Made by a program: the position numbers and the translations under genes. From positions 1 through 56,004 of the forward strand of contig CAYLJJ010000035.1 in NCBI GenBank assembly GCA_964384025.1: DNA of 56,004 bases. The letters run 5' to 3'. This DNA is from CAYLJJ01 sp964384025 (lineage in GTDB: Bacteria > Myxococcota_A > Bradymonadia > UBA7976 > UBA1532). The notes under the pieces are model-generated. The model did not search any database. It had not been told where the DNA came from and saw only the letters and a program-made list of their open reading frames with translations. Below are positions 8,258 to 16,474 of this stretch, piece after piece (within the stretch, counting starts at the first letter, position 1; the number at the start of each line of letters is the position of its first letter).

Positions 8258-8293
8258 AGAACCACTTGACCTGAGCGTTTAAACTTTAGAACC
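8258..8293 (+). promoter_or_regulatory. Direct repeat upstream of the five-gene radical SAM run, possible operator
   Basis: AGAACC occurs at 8258-8263 and again at 8288-8293, exactly 30 bp apart (about three helical turns), each followed within 0-2 nt by TTGA. A TTGACC hexamer between them could serve as a -35 element, but no convincing -10 element is seen. The spacing fits a dimeric regulator such as the XRE protein encoded just upstream. Its function is inferred only. Confidence 0.3.
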
Positions 8294-8323
8294 TTGAGCC
8301 AAACAGACAGCGAGGTGCTCAAG

Positions 8324-9613
8324 GTGAACAACTCCCCCCAAGTGCTGTTTTTTCAGGCCCACTCTCCAGGGATCGTGGACGAGCCTCGGATGGAGCCCCC
8401 CTTGGGTCTAGGCCATCTGCAAGGTGTGTTAGAGGAGGGAGGTATCGACAACGACTTCTATGATTTCAGCAATGCGCTCTCCGTTGAGGAGGTGGTGGAT
8501 CGCCTTCCCCCGGCTCCGGTCTATGCGGCTGGAGTGATGGCGACCACCCATCTTTATGTCGCCGAGGTTTTTCAGGAGCTCAGGCGACGCTTCCCCAAGG
8601 CCCTGTTTGTGGTCGGTGGCCCTAACCCCACCGCCCTGCCTGAGAGCGCTCAGAGCCTGGGGGCAGATCTGCTCATTCGAGGGGAAGCAGAGGATGCCCT
8701 GCTCTGGGCGCTGCGTCGCTTCTTTGATGGAACACGACCGCCTCCTGTCGTGGAGGGTTGGCCACGTCAAGATCTAGACAGCCTCCCCTTTCCAAAGCGT
8801 CCACTGGACAGCTTGGAGAGCTACCGGCGACGCCTCAACGATCGACCTGTCCTCTCTCTGCTCAGCTCGCGAGGCTGCCCTAACCGATGCACTCACTGCA
8901 ACTCCCGGATCATGGGGGGAGGCTCAGGTGCACCGCGTTATCGTTCTGCAGGGTCGGTCTGCGCGGAGATCGCCAGCCTCAAGGCGATCACTCCGATGTT
9001 TCGCTTTAATGATGACAGCTTCAGCGCGCGTCCACGCGAGGAGCTATTGAAGTTCTTGGAGCGGATCAAACAGGAGGAGATTCAGTTTCGGATCTTTGCC
9101 CGGACCCAGGATCTCAGCTCTGAGGTTTGTCGCGCTTTGGTCGATGCGGGCTGTATTCATATCTCAGTGGGCCTAGAGTCCCTCAACCCCCAGAACCTCA
9201 GGGTGCTGGGTAAGGGCGGGCAAGCGGGAGAGGAGGAGAGGCTCTACTTTGCCCGTGAGGCCGGCCTAAAGATCAGGGCGTACTTCATCGTTGGTTTGCC
9301 CTACGATAACGAGCAGAGCATCACCGAGGAGTTTCAGCGAGCCGCTGAGCTGCCCATTGATGAGTTCTCGATCTACCCCCTGATTCCCTATCCAGGGACC
9401 GCTTTCTACGAGCATCCAGGGCGCTTTGGGTATCGCATCATTCAGAAAGATTGGAGCCGATATATCCAGATCGGTCAGGGAGGCGACAGCAGTTTCGCCC
9501 TAGAGCACGAAAACTTTGGTCCAGAAGAGGTGCGGCGGTGGAGAACACGGGCGGAGTCTCTCCTGAGCCTCGCCGGTGCCCGACACAGTCGAGAGAGCGA
9601 AGTGGCCCGATGA
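8324..9613 (+). CDS. B12-binding radical SAM protein (first of five radical SAM genes)
   Basis: I favour GTG 8324, which has GAGG 8 nt upstream; an in-frame TTG at 8294 would add 10 residues without a ribosome site. The 429-residue protein has an N-terminal cobalamin-binding region (HLQGVLEEGGIDNDFYDF, VVGGPNPTALPE, LLIRGEAEDAL) and a radical SAM core with RGCPNRCTHC (C185, C189, C192) and HISVGLESLNPQNLRVLGKG. The length and layout match B4Ber-type enzymes that act as methyltransferases or ring-forming enzymes. Four more radical SAM genes follow with overlapping ends, so it is part of one expression unit. The substrate is unknown. Confidence 0.88.
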   Translation: MNNSPQVLFFQAHSPGIVDEPRMEPPLGLGHLQGVLEEGGIDNDFYDFSNALSVEEVVDRLPPAPVYAAGVMATTHLYVAEVFQELRRRFPKALFVVGGPNPTALPESAQSLGADLLIRGEAEDALLWALRRFFDGTRPPPVVEGWPRQDLDSLPFPKRPLDSLESYRRRLNDRPVLSLLSSRGCPNRCTHCNSRIMGGGSGAPRYRSAGSVCAEIASLKAITPMFRFNDDSFSARPREELLKFLERIKQEEIQFRIFARTQDLSSEVCRALVDAGCIHISVGLESLNPQNLRVLGKGGQAGEEERLYFAREAGLKIRAYFIVGLPYDNEQSITEEFQRAAELPIDEFSIYPLIPYPGTAFYEHPGRFGYRIIQKDWSRYIQIGQGGDSSFALEHENFGPEEVRRWRTRAESLLSLAGARHSRESEVAR

Positions 9614-10731
9614 GATCCCTTGAGATGAGCCCTCATAAAGCCTTCCTACACAGCGCCAAATTGCAGGCCCTAGCGAGAGGAGAAGAGATCTATCCGGTTA
9701 CGGTTGAGCTTGATCCAGTCAGCTTCTGCAATCATGCCTGCCCTTGGTGTGTCGATCCCCTCCATGACGGACAAACCATGCCCTTGGAGCAGGCCCTTAA
9801 GATCCTCTCTGAGCTGAAACACCTAGGGATCAAGGGGATCGTCTTTAAAGGGGGAGGAGAGCCCAGCCTGCACCCTCAGTTTGATCAGCTCCTCGCTCAA
9901 GCAAACGCCCTGGGCTTTGAGGTGGGCGTGGTCAGCAATGGGAGCCTCCTAAGCTGCTGGGCGGAGGCTCTGGCTGAGCACGCCGCTTACTGTCGGATCA
10001 GCATAGATGGCCCCACTGCTGAGAGCCATCGACTGATCCACGGAGTTAAGGGAGCACTACCGAAGATCGAGGCGGGGATCCGCGCCCTGGTCGCTGCGCG
10101 GGGAGCGCGCTCTCATCCCTTCTTGGGGCTCTCCTTTGCGATGGACCTACGCACGCTCCCGCTCGCTCCTCAGGCGGTCGAGATGGGCGAGCGTCTCGGA
10201 GTGGATTATCTATTGTTCCGGCCTCCCTTTTTTGAGGAGGTGGGTCATAAGTCCAGCATGAGCCCAGCTGAGGCGGCTCAAGTTCGGCAGGCCTTTGAAG
10301 TCTTGGCGAGAGCGCAGCAAGGTCCATTACAGATCTTGGTGGATCACTGGATCTCCGATCTTGAGGTGGCTGGAGGGCTCCCTGAGGCTCAAAGCTCTCC
10401 GCGACGGGGCTGCGCCATCGCTTTAGGGGCCAATGGTATTGAGCACAGCACCGGGCGCTGCTTGGCGGCGCCCCTCTTGGCGGTGATCACCGCAGACAGC
10501 CAGATCTATCCCTGCTGCAACCTCCGCGCGCTCCCCGCCTGGAGCCTTGGGAAGATCGATTACGGAGAGGGGCAGAGCTTTGAGAGCATCTGGGCTGGAG
10601 AGTCGCGAGCCCTTAAGATGGCGGCGGTTCAACAGATCAAGTGCATCAAACACTGTACCCACCCGCTCTCTAAGTACAACGAGATCATTGAATATCTCAG
10701 AGGCCCTCACCCCCACGGAGGCTTCCTATGA
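9610..10731 (+). CDS. Radical SAM protein with SPASM-like C-terminus (second of five)
   Basis: The start is ATG 9610, overlapping the previous stop (ATGA); a longer reading from 9451 lies within the upstream gene. The 373-residue protein has CNHACPWC (C40, C44, C47), FKGGGEPSLHPQF and RISIDGP, all radical SAM core marks. The C-terminal part holds several cysteines (RGCAIALGA, GRCLAA, YPCCNLRA, IKCIKHCTHP) in a SPASM-like order, suggesting extra Fe-S ligands, although spacing differs from the classical seven-Cys pattern. It is coupled to the next gene by another ATGA overlap. Confidence 0.88.
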   Translation: MRSLEMSPHKAFLHSAKLQALARGEEIYPVTVELDPVSFCNHACPWCVDPLHDGQTMPLEQALKILSELKHLGIKGIVFKGGGEPSLHPQFDQLLAQANALGFEVGVVSNGSLLSCWAEALAEHAAYCRISIDGPTAESHRLIHGVKGALPKIEAGIRALVAARGARSHPFLGLSFAMDLRTLPLAPQAVEMGERLGVDYLLFRPPFFEEVGHKSSMSPAEAAQVRQAFEVLARAQQGPLQILVDHWISDLEVAGGLPEAQSSPRRGCAIALGANGIEHSTGRCLAAPLLAVITADSQIYPCCNLRALPAWSLGKIDYGEGQSFESIWAGESRALKMAAVQQIKCIKHCTHPLSKYNEIIEYLRGPHPHGGFL

Positions 10732-11855
10732 GGCGCATCAGGAGAGAGTCCTTTGGTTATCTCATGGTAGACTCGGGGAGGCTCTCTCTCCTGGAGACAT
10801 CGCCCCAAGATGAGTCGGTGATCGATGTGGCTGAGTGGGGCTATCCTCTCTTGAAAGAGGCCCTCTCTACGCCTCTTCAAGCCTATCTTCAGATCACTCA
10901 CCGCTGCCCAGGTCGATGTCTGCACTGTTTTCTGGGGCAGGGAGAGCCTCTAGAGATGCCCAAGCCTCAACTGATGCGCTTGTTGGAGCGCTTAGCGGAG
11001 CTGGGATGTGGTCGGGTGCAGCTCTCAGGGGGAGAGCCCAGCCTCTATCCTGAGTTGCCTGATGTCATCCGCCATATCAAGGCTCTGGGGATGGATTGCA
11101 GCCTCAACAGCGGTGGAGAGGGACCTCATGAGGCGATCTTAGCGGCGATCGACGCGGGCCTAGATGAGCTGCGCATCAGCCAGGACGGGCCGCCAGAGAT
11201 CGATCGGCTGATCCGCCAGCGGAGTCAGGACTCAGCTTTGATGCTGTTGGAGCGCGTCAGCAGCTTGGAGTCTCCCCCACAGCTTCGTGTCAATGCTGTC
11301 CTCGATCGCCGCACTCGCCCAGGCGTGGCTTGGATGGCGGCGCTCGCTCGGCGGCTGAAGTTGCGGCTGAGCTTGGGGCTCTTAAGGCCAGGAAAGGGGG
11401 TCGATTTGGGGATGATGCTCAGCCCCAAAGAGCTGAGAGCATTGCTGGAGGAGCTGGAGGGGATTGAGGCAGAGCACGGCCAGCAGATCCTCTGTAACTT
11501 TAAGGTGCCGGGAGCGACCTCCTCTCTCCCCTACCCTCTAGATGGAACCTGCTGTCCAGCGGGACGCGCCAGCCTGGGAGTAGATGCTCAGGGGCGAGTC
11601 TCAAGCTGCGGCTATCTGGGTGCGATGAAGCAGCTTGGCGGCTCACTCTTTGAGATCGATCTGCTCAAACTCTGGCATGAAGATCCAGTGTTTCAAGCTA
11701 CGCGAGAGACCCGACGCCCTGATTGCCAGGGCTGCCCTCATCTGGGGCGAGGCTGTAACGGGGGCTGTATGGCTTCAGCTTTAGCTGAGAGCCAAGATCT
11801 GGATGGCCCCGATCCCTACTGTCCTTGGAGGAGCGATCATGCAGATCCCGCCTGA
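10728..11855 (+). CDS. Radical SAM/SPASM protein with RRE-like N-terminus (third of five)
   Basis: The 375-residue protein begins with a stretch (RRESFGYLMVDSGRLSLLET) resembling PqqD-type peptide-recognition (RRE) domains that bind precursor leaders; this is a pattern match only. The radical SAM core has CPGRCLHC (C60, C64, C67), SGGEPSLYPEL and RISQDGP. The C-terminus has a full SPASM signature: CCPAG, CGYLG, then CQGCPHLGRGCNGGC and a last Cys in DPYCPW. PqqE-like and sactionine or ranthipeptide enzymes share this plan. Because of the RRE-like start and SPASM end, this is the member of the run that most suggests a peptide substrate. Confidence 0.9.
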   Translation: MRRIRRESFGYLMVDSGRLSLLETSPQDESVIDVAEWGYPLLKEALSTPLQAYLQITHRCPGRCLHCFLGQGEPLEMPKPQLMRLLERLAELGCGRVQLSGGEPSLYPELPDVIRHIKALGMDCSLNSGGEGPHEAILAAIDAGLDELRISQDGPPEIDRLIRQRSQDSALMLLERVSSLESPPQLRVNAVLDRRTRPGVAWMAALARRLKLRLSLGLLRPGKGVDLGMMLSPKELRALLEELEGIEAEHGQQILCNFKVPGATSSLPYPLDGTCCPAGRASLGVDAQGRVSSCGYLGAMKQLGGSLFEIDLLKLWHEDPVFQATRETRRPDCQGCPHLGRGCNGGCMASALAESQDLDGPDPYCPWRSDHADPA

Positions 11856-12732
11856 GTTCCCACCCATCGTTAACCTTGAGGTCCTTCGAGGAGCGTGTCC
11901 TGCCCGCTGTGTACATTGTCCTTTGGGGTTGATCCCTCCTGAGGCTAGACATGCTCGCTTTGGAGAAGCGGAGATCAGCCTGTCTCTGTTTGAGCGCTTG
12001 GCCCGAGAGATCGCCGCACATGGGGCTCTGTTGCGCCTTCATGCGGTGGGAGAGCCTCTGCTCTGGTCAGCGCTCCCCGAGGCCCTTAAGCTCTCTGAGC
12101 ACTTGGGTCTCAAGAGCTGGGTCTTTAGCTCAGGGCTGGGGCCTCCTGAGGCGGTCGAAGCGCTCAAGAGAGCAGGGATCGTGGAGATCTCTCTGAACGG
12201 CGTTGATGCTGAGGATTACCTGAACGCCAAAGGGATCTCCGCTTATCAACAGGCCCTCAAGAGCATCGAGCGCCTGAAAGGCCACACGAGGCTCCTGGTG
12301 ACGCGGGTTGAGTCCTCCGATCCAGCACAGGATGCTGCCTTTGTTCAACGCTGGTCTGGAGAGGTTGATGAGGCTTTTATTCGTAGCTTTCATAACTATA
12401 ACGGGCTCTTGGGTCGAGCAGAAGAGGAGGTTCCACCGCCCTGCCTTGTTCACTGGGGCCGCTTTAACATCTCCTGTGATGGCCAAGCGGTAGTCTGCTT
12501 TAACGAGCTGTTTCGAGAGACGCTGAGCCCCGATGTGATCCTGGGAGATCTACAGAAGCAGAGCATCGCTGAGATCTGGCACGGCCCCAAGCTGGAACGC
12601 ATTCGGGCGGCAGCCTGGGCGCGGGAGTATGGTGATCTTCAGATCCCCTGTCGCAACTGCAGCTTCTGCCAACCTTTAGAGAGCGCAGGACCTAAGAGCG
12701 AGCGGCAACTCAAAGCCCTGGAGCGCAGGTAG
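11839..12732 (+). CDS. Radical SAM protein (fourth of five)
   Basis: I place the start at ATG 11839, preceded by GGAGGA with good spacing; an earlier ATG at 11803 lies within the upstream gene. The open frame overlaps the previous gene by 17 bp. The 297-residue protein has CPARCVHC (C20, C24, C27), and where most relatives have GGEP it has HAVGEPLL, a common variant in short SPASM/twitch enzymes. The C-terminus has CLVHW, DGQAVVCFNE and CRNCSFC, enough cysteines for one auxiliary cluster (twitch-like). The role is unknown; it is expressed with its neighbours. Confidence 0.85.
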   Translation: MQIPPEFPPIVNLEVLRGACPARCVHCPLGLIPPEARHARFGEAEISLSLFERLAREIAAHGALLRLHAVGEPLLWSALPEALKLSEHLGLKSWVFSSGLGPPEAVEALKRAGIVEISLNGVDAEDYLNAKGISAYQQALKSIERLKGHTRLLVTRVESSDPAQDAAFVQRWSGEVDEAFIRSFHNYNGLLGRAEEEVPPPCLVHWGRFNISCDGQAVVCFNELFRETLSPDVILGDLQKQSIAEIWHGPKLERIRAAAWAREYGDLQIPCRNCSFCQPLESAGPKSERQLKALERR

Positions 12733-14049
12733 ATGATCCGCTACTACCAGGAGCACCCCATCTTTGATCGCTACAGCCGCTTTGAAGAGGGGCGCTTGAG
12801 CGCCATCAAGGCAGAGGAGTTTGCGGCGGTTCGAGCCCAGGCATGGCGCTCTCCAAAGGTCTTAGGGCGGTGGGAAGGGCCTGGATTTCAGCTCTTTGAG
12901 GGAGCCAACTCACCACAGCACAGCCGCTTTCCCCGGCGGATCTACTTCCAGATCACGCGGGCGTGTAACCTGCGCTGCCCCTACTGCTTTATCCGGGCCC
13001 AGGGAGATGGCGCTCATGTGCCCATTGAGGCGATCCGAAGGATCGCCCACCTCTGTGGAGAGCAGGGGCTCATGGAGGTGCGGCTCACGGGGGGAGAGCC
13101 CAGCTGTCATCCCCAGCTCTTGGAGGCGGTGGATGCCTTTCAAGAGGCAGGAGTTTATGTCTCCGTGAGCAGCAATGGATTGATCCCTCCTCGGATCGCT
13201 AGAGCCCTGGCCGCACGAAAGATCTGGCTGATCCTCTCCGTGGATGGCCCCAAAGAGATCCATGAGCAGACGCGGGGAAGCAGCTTCATCGCTCTCTCAA
13301 GGACCGTTGAGTTGATACGCAGCCTGCGCCCAGATCTACGGCTGCGTCTCACTGGAGTACTGAGCCGTGAAAATCTCAGGCATATCGATGCTCTCAGCGC
13401 GCTGAGCCGCGACTTTGGCGCCGAGAACCTCACCCTGATCCCGCTGCGGCCCCAGGTGCGCGATCCCGCGGCGCGCGAGCAGATGCTCAGCGCTCAGGAA
13501 TTTTATAGAGCAATTCAAGAGATGGTTCGCGCCAGTGAGCGCTCTGGTGTGCCCATCAGCACCACCATCGAGACCCAGTTCTCAGAGAAGATCCATAGAG
13601 ATCCAGTGGTTCGTAAGCGCTTCGCCTGCGCCGCTGGACGGGAGGCCACCAACCTGGACTATGACGCTGAGAGGAGAAGCTTCCAGCTCTATGGCTGCTC
13701 CTACTCTCCCGCCTCAGATCTAGAGGCTCCAGCCGCCCTACGCGCTCCCTTCCTGGCGGGGAGTTTTCCAGAGTCAGAGCCCGAGGCCCTGATGAGGATC
13801 TGGCAGGATGACAGCGCTTGGCGCATCTTCCGAGATCCAGCTTTTCGCAGTGAGGAGTGCGAGAGCTGTAGCTGGTACAGCGAGCAGAAGTGCGTGGGCT
13901 CCTGTCCTATCCAGAACTGGCGCCCTGAGGAGCTTGAATTGGAGGGGGATATCCTCCAACAGTTGGGGGCGCAGCTCAAACAGACAGGAGAGTGGTACTG
14001 CTACCGCCACATCATGGGGGAGCGAGGTGAAGCCGATGGAACCGTTTGA
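12733..14049 (+). CDS. Radical SAM/SPASM protein (last of five)
   Basis: The gene starts at ATG 12733 immediately after the previous TAG. The 438-residue protein has about 70 N-terminal residues of unknown fold, then CNLRCPYC (C78, C82, C85), LTGGEPSCHPQL, VSSNGL and LSVDGP. The C-terminus has FACAAGRE, YGCSYSP and CESCSWYSEQKCVGSC, a SPASM pattern. It is larger than PqqE-type enzymes and resembles the general radical SAM/SPASM group rather than a named member. The run ends here: the next gene is 135 bp away and belongs to another system. Confidence 0.88.
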   Translation: MIRYYQEHPIFDRYSRFEEGRLSAIKAEEFAAVRAQAWRSPKVLGRWEGPGFQLFEGANSPQHSRFPRRIYFQITRACNLRCPYCFIRAQGDGAHVPIEAIRRIAHLCGEQGLMEVRLTGGEPSCHPQLLEAVDAFQEAGVYVSVSSNGLIPPRIARALAARKIWLILSVDGPKEIHEQTRGSSFIALSRTVELIRSLRPDLRLRLTGVLSRENLRHIDALSALSRDFGAENLTLIPLRPQVRDPAAREQMLSAQEFYRAIQEMVRASERSGVPISTTIETQFSEKIHRDPVVRKRFACAAGREATNLDYDAERRSFQLYGCSYSPASDLEAPAALRAPFLAGSFPESEPEALMRIWQDDSAWRIFRDPAFRSEECESCSWYSEQKCVGSCPIQNWRPEELELEGDILQQLGAQLKQTGEWYCYRHIMGERGEADGTV

Positions 14050-14083
14050 GCGCGATAGCCTCGTTTGGCTTTGAAAGCGAAGA

Positions 14084-14166
14084 GTTTGGAGAAGCTGGTT
14101 CAGGTTCTTGCTCGTGGGTAGGATAGAGCAAGTCTGACGAGACAACGAGTCACTCTATCTCCAAAC
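14084..14166 (+). promoter_or_regulatory. Nested inverted repeats in the leader of the spike-protein gene
   Basis: GTTTGGAGA at 14084-14092 is complementary to TCTCCAAAC at 14158-14166 (9 perfect pairs). Inside this, CTTGCTC (14107-14113) pairs with GAGCAAG (14126-14132) around a 12-nt loop. No U-tract follows, so it is not a typical terminator. The outer 3' arm lies 8 nt before the ribosome site GGAGG (14175-14179). A structured leader RNA or a protein-binding site is possible; the function is not known. Confidence 0.35.
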
Positions 14167-14184
14167 AAACTCATGGAGGGGAAT

Positions 14185-15264
14185 ATGCGCGGGACTGACA
14201 TCCTCGACGGCCTCTATCCAGGCATCGTGACCAGCAGCAAAGATCCTCTCAACATGGGGCGGATCAAGCTGCGTTTTCCCTGGTTAGATGATTCAGAGCA
14301 GAGCCATTGGGCTCGCTTGGTGCAGCCCTATGCGGGCAAAGAGCGGGGGTTGTTCTTTGTCCCAGAGGTGGGAGATGAGGTGATCTGTGTCTTTGAGATG
14401 GGGGATCTCCATCAACCTCTGGTGATCGGAGCGAGCTGGAACGGCGCCGATGAACCCTCTGAGCCGGGCGATCCCGACGGCAGCAACCATCACAAAGTGA
14501 TCGAGACTCGCTCAGGACATAAGCTGCACTTCGATGACACCCCTGGCGCAGAGTTTATCCAGCTCCATGACGGGGCGATGAATAACATCGTCCGTTGGGA
14601 CAGCGCTGATAACTCCATCACCATCACTGCCAAGACGGGCGATATCATCATCAAGGCTCCTCAGGGTCGGATCTCTCTCCTCGCCAAAGATATCGAGATG
14701 CAGGTGAGCAACAATGCCAGCCGTACCGTGGGAGGAGATGAGAGCACCAAGGTGAGTAAGGCAGCTACGGAGGGAGAGAGCAGCTCCAAAGATTGGAGCG
14801 CAGCCAGCTCTCTGAGCGGAAGCGCTAAGGTCGTAGTGATGGGCGCCTCAGGTTCTATGAGCATCGGCGGTGGCTCCGCCTCCCTGAGTACCGATGAACA
14901 GACAGATAAGAAGATCAGCGTCGAGGGTGCTACGACCGACACGGTCTCTGATCTTCAGATAAACGCCAAGCATATGTATGAGAGGGCTGAGAGCCGCACC
15001 CTAAACATCGGGGCTACTGAGCTGAAATCTGCCAATGTGGTGATGGACGCCTCAGGAGCGATCAACATCAGCACAGGAATCTTCAACGCCAGCGGCAAAG
15101 GTGGACAGCTCTCTCTGTTGGGAGAGAGCATCAACACACAGTCAGGCTCCTTGATGATGAAGTCGGGGCAGATCCAGCTCAACCCCAAGCAGCCCGCCCC
15201 CCCCAAGCCTGGAGTCGCCAATAAGGTGCTCATCAGCGCCTTTAAGGCGGGCCTTAAAGGTTAG
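14185..15264 (+). CDS. Phage baseplate/VgrG-like spike protein (gp5 OB-fold)
   Basis: I choose ATG 14185, which has GGAGG with a 5-nt spacer; an ATG at 14173 overlaps that ribosome site. The 359-residue protein opens with a gp5-type OB-fold (YPGIVTSSKDPLNMGRIKLR, VPEVGDEVICVFEMGD, PLVIGASWNG) like the middle part of VgrG and phage gpV proteins. It continues as a repetitive Ser/Gly/Ala-rich segment (about residues 100-330) suggestive of a beta-helical needle. The gp27-like part of full VgrG is missing. Next to a DUF2169 gene this points to a type VI secretion or contractile-tail delivery spike, probably loading an effector. No tube or sheath genes are in the window. Confidence 0.82.
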   Translation: MRGTDILDGLYPGIVTSSKDPLNMGRIKLRFPWLDDSEQSHWARLVQPYAGKERGLFFVPEVGDEVICVFEMGDLHQPLVIGASWNGADEPSEPGDPDGSNHHKVIETRSGHKLHFDDTPGAEFIQLHDGAMNNIVRWDSADNSITITAKTGDIIIKAPQGRISLLAKDIEMQVSNNASRTVGGDESTKVSKAATEGESSSKDWSAASSLSGSAKVVVMGASGSMSIGGGSASLSTDEQTDKKISVEGATTDTVSDLQINAKHMYERAESRTLNIGATELKSANVVMDASGAINISTGIFNASGKGGQLSLLGESINTQSGSLMMKSGQIQLNPKQPAPPKPGVANKVLISAFKAGLKG

Positions 15265-15276
15265 CAGGAGATTCAG

Positions 15277-16467
15277 ATGCAGCTCCCTCAAGCGGCTCCT
15301 CAGCGCTTTGTAGAACATGAAGGTTACCTCGTTCAGTATCTTCCTGAATCCGGGGTAGATGGTCTTAGGTCCTTTCACTTTGTGGTCAAACGCAGCTTCG
15401 CCATCCAGCCCGACGCTCCGGCCCAACCCCTAAAGATCCAGCGGGCGATGGTGACTACAGACAGCTATTATGAGGAAGAGAGCAACCCCCTCACGGGGAC
15501 GATCCGCTATGAGAGCGAGTTGGGACCTCCTAAGCCCGCCTGTGATGTGATCCTCAATGGCCATTGCTATCCTCCTGGGGGCGAAGCCAAGCAGCTCATC
15601 TGTAGTCTGCGCATCGCTGATTTAGAGAAGCGCATCTTGGTCCTGGGGGATCGCTCAGTCTGGAAGCTTCGAGGGAAGAAGCGCGTCTATCTAGAGCCCG
15701 CCCGCCCCTTCTCTCTTATGGCTCTGCGTTGGGAGAACAGCTATGGAGGGGTAGACAAGCGCGCTGCCACAGGCCCTATGCCTCATCCGGCCAACCCAGC
15801 TGGCAAAGGCTACTGGGCGTGTCCAGCGCCTGGACAACCAGAGACAGATCGTTGGGGTCCTTTGCCCAACCTGGAGGATCCAGAGCGCCCCATACAGCTG
15901 GATGAGCTGCTGGTTACTCCGAGCGATTGGGCAGCAGGTCCTCAGCCTCGAAATTTTGCTTGGTTGCCTAAGCATTGGGCGCCTCGATCTGAGAAGTTGG
16001 GCTTTGATCCCCAACTGCGATCCCTCTGGGAGCTGCTCCATGGCAAAGCCTCTAAGGGAAGCAAGAAGCCGCCCCCCTTCAAGGAGTTGGATCCCAGTTT
16101 CTTCAACGGGGCTCCTGAAGATCAACAGATCCCCTATCCACAGGGAGGGGAGCAGCTGATCCTTAACCACCTCCACCCAACCCATGAGCAGCTTCGCTTT
16201 CGCCTACCCAGCCAACATCCTCGCCTGCGTTGGGACTGTGGAACAGGCAAGATGCTCTCTGTCTCTCTTAATCTGGATACGGTATTGATCGAGCCCGATC
16301 TAATGGCTCTAGATCTTGTCTGGCGAGGACAGGTTCCTGCTCCCACGGGCTTTGATCTAAGGAAACTTAAGAAGACTCGTATCGAAATAGATGGAGAACT
16401 GACCCTTCCAGCGATCCTCTTGGATAAAGGTTTTCCATCAGCGCTGATTACAGAAGGGAAGACCTGA
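15277..16467 (+). CDS. DUF2169 domain protein
   Basis: The 396-residue protein matches the DUF2169 family (LRSFHFVVKRSFAI, ALRWENSYGGVD, PHPANPAGKGY, NGAPEDQQIPYPQGGE and a C-terminal RIEIDGELTLPAI). DUF2169 proteins are regularly encoded beside VgrG/PAAR and type VI effectors and act as loading or adaptor proteins; a catalytic role is not established. It starts 12 nt after the spike gene and is likely co-transcribed with it. It ends 8 nt before the convergent gene. Confidence 0.88.
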   Translation: MQLPQAAPQRFVEHEGYLVQYLPESGVDGLRSFHFVVKRSFAIQPDAPAQPLKIQRAMVTTDSYYEEESNPLTGTIRYESELGPPKPACDVILNGHCYPPGGEAKQLICSLRIADLEKRILVLGDRSVWKLRGKKRVYLEPARPFSLMALRWENSYGGVDKRAATGPMPHPANPAGKGYWACPAPGQPETDRWGPLPNLEDPERPIQLDELLVTPSDWAAGPQPRNFAWLPKHWAPRSEKLGFDPQLRSLWELLHGKASKGSKKPPPFKELDPSFFNGAPEDQQIPYPQGGEQLILNHLHPTHEQLRFRLPSQHPRLRWDCGTGKMLSVSLNLDTVLIEPDLMALDLVWRGQVPAPTGFDLRKLKKTRIEIDGELTLPAILLDKGFPSALITEGKT

Positions 16468-16474
16468 CCCGCTT

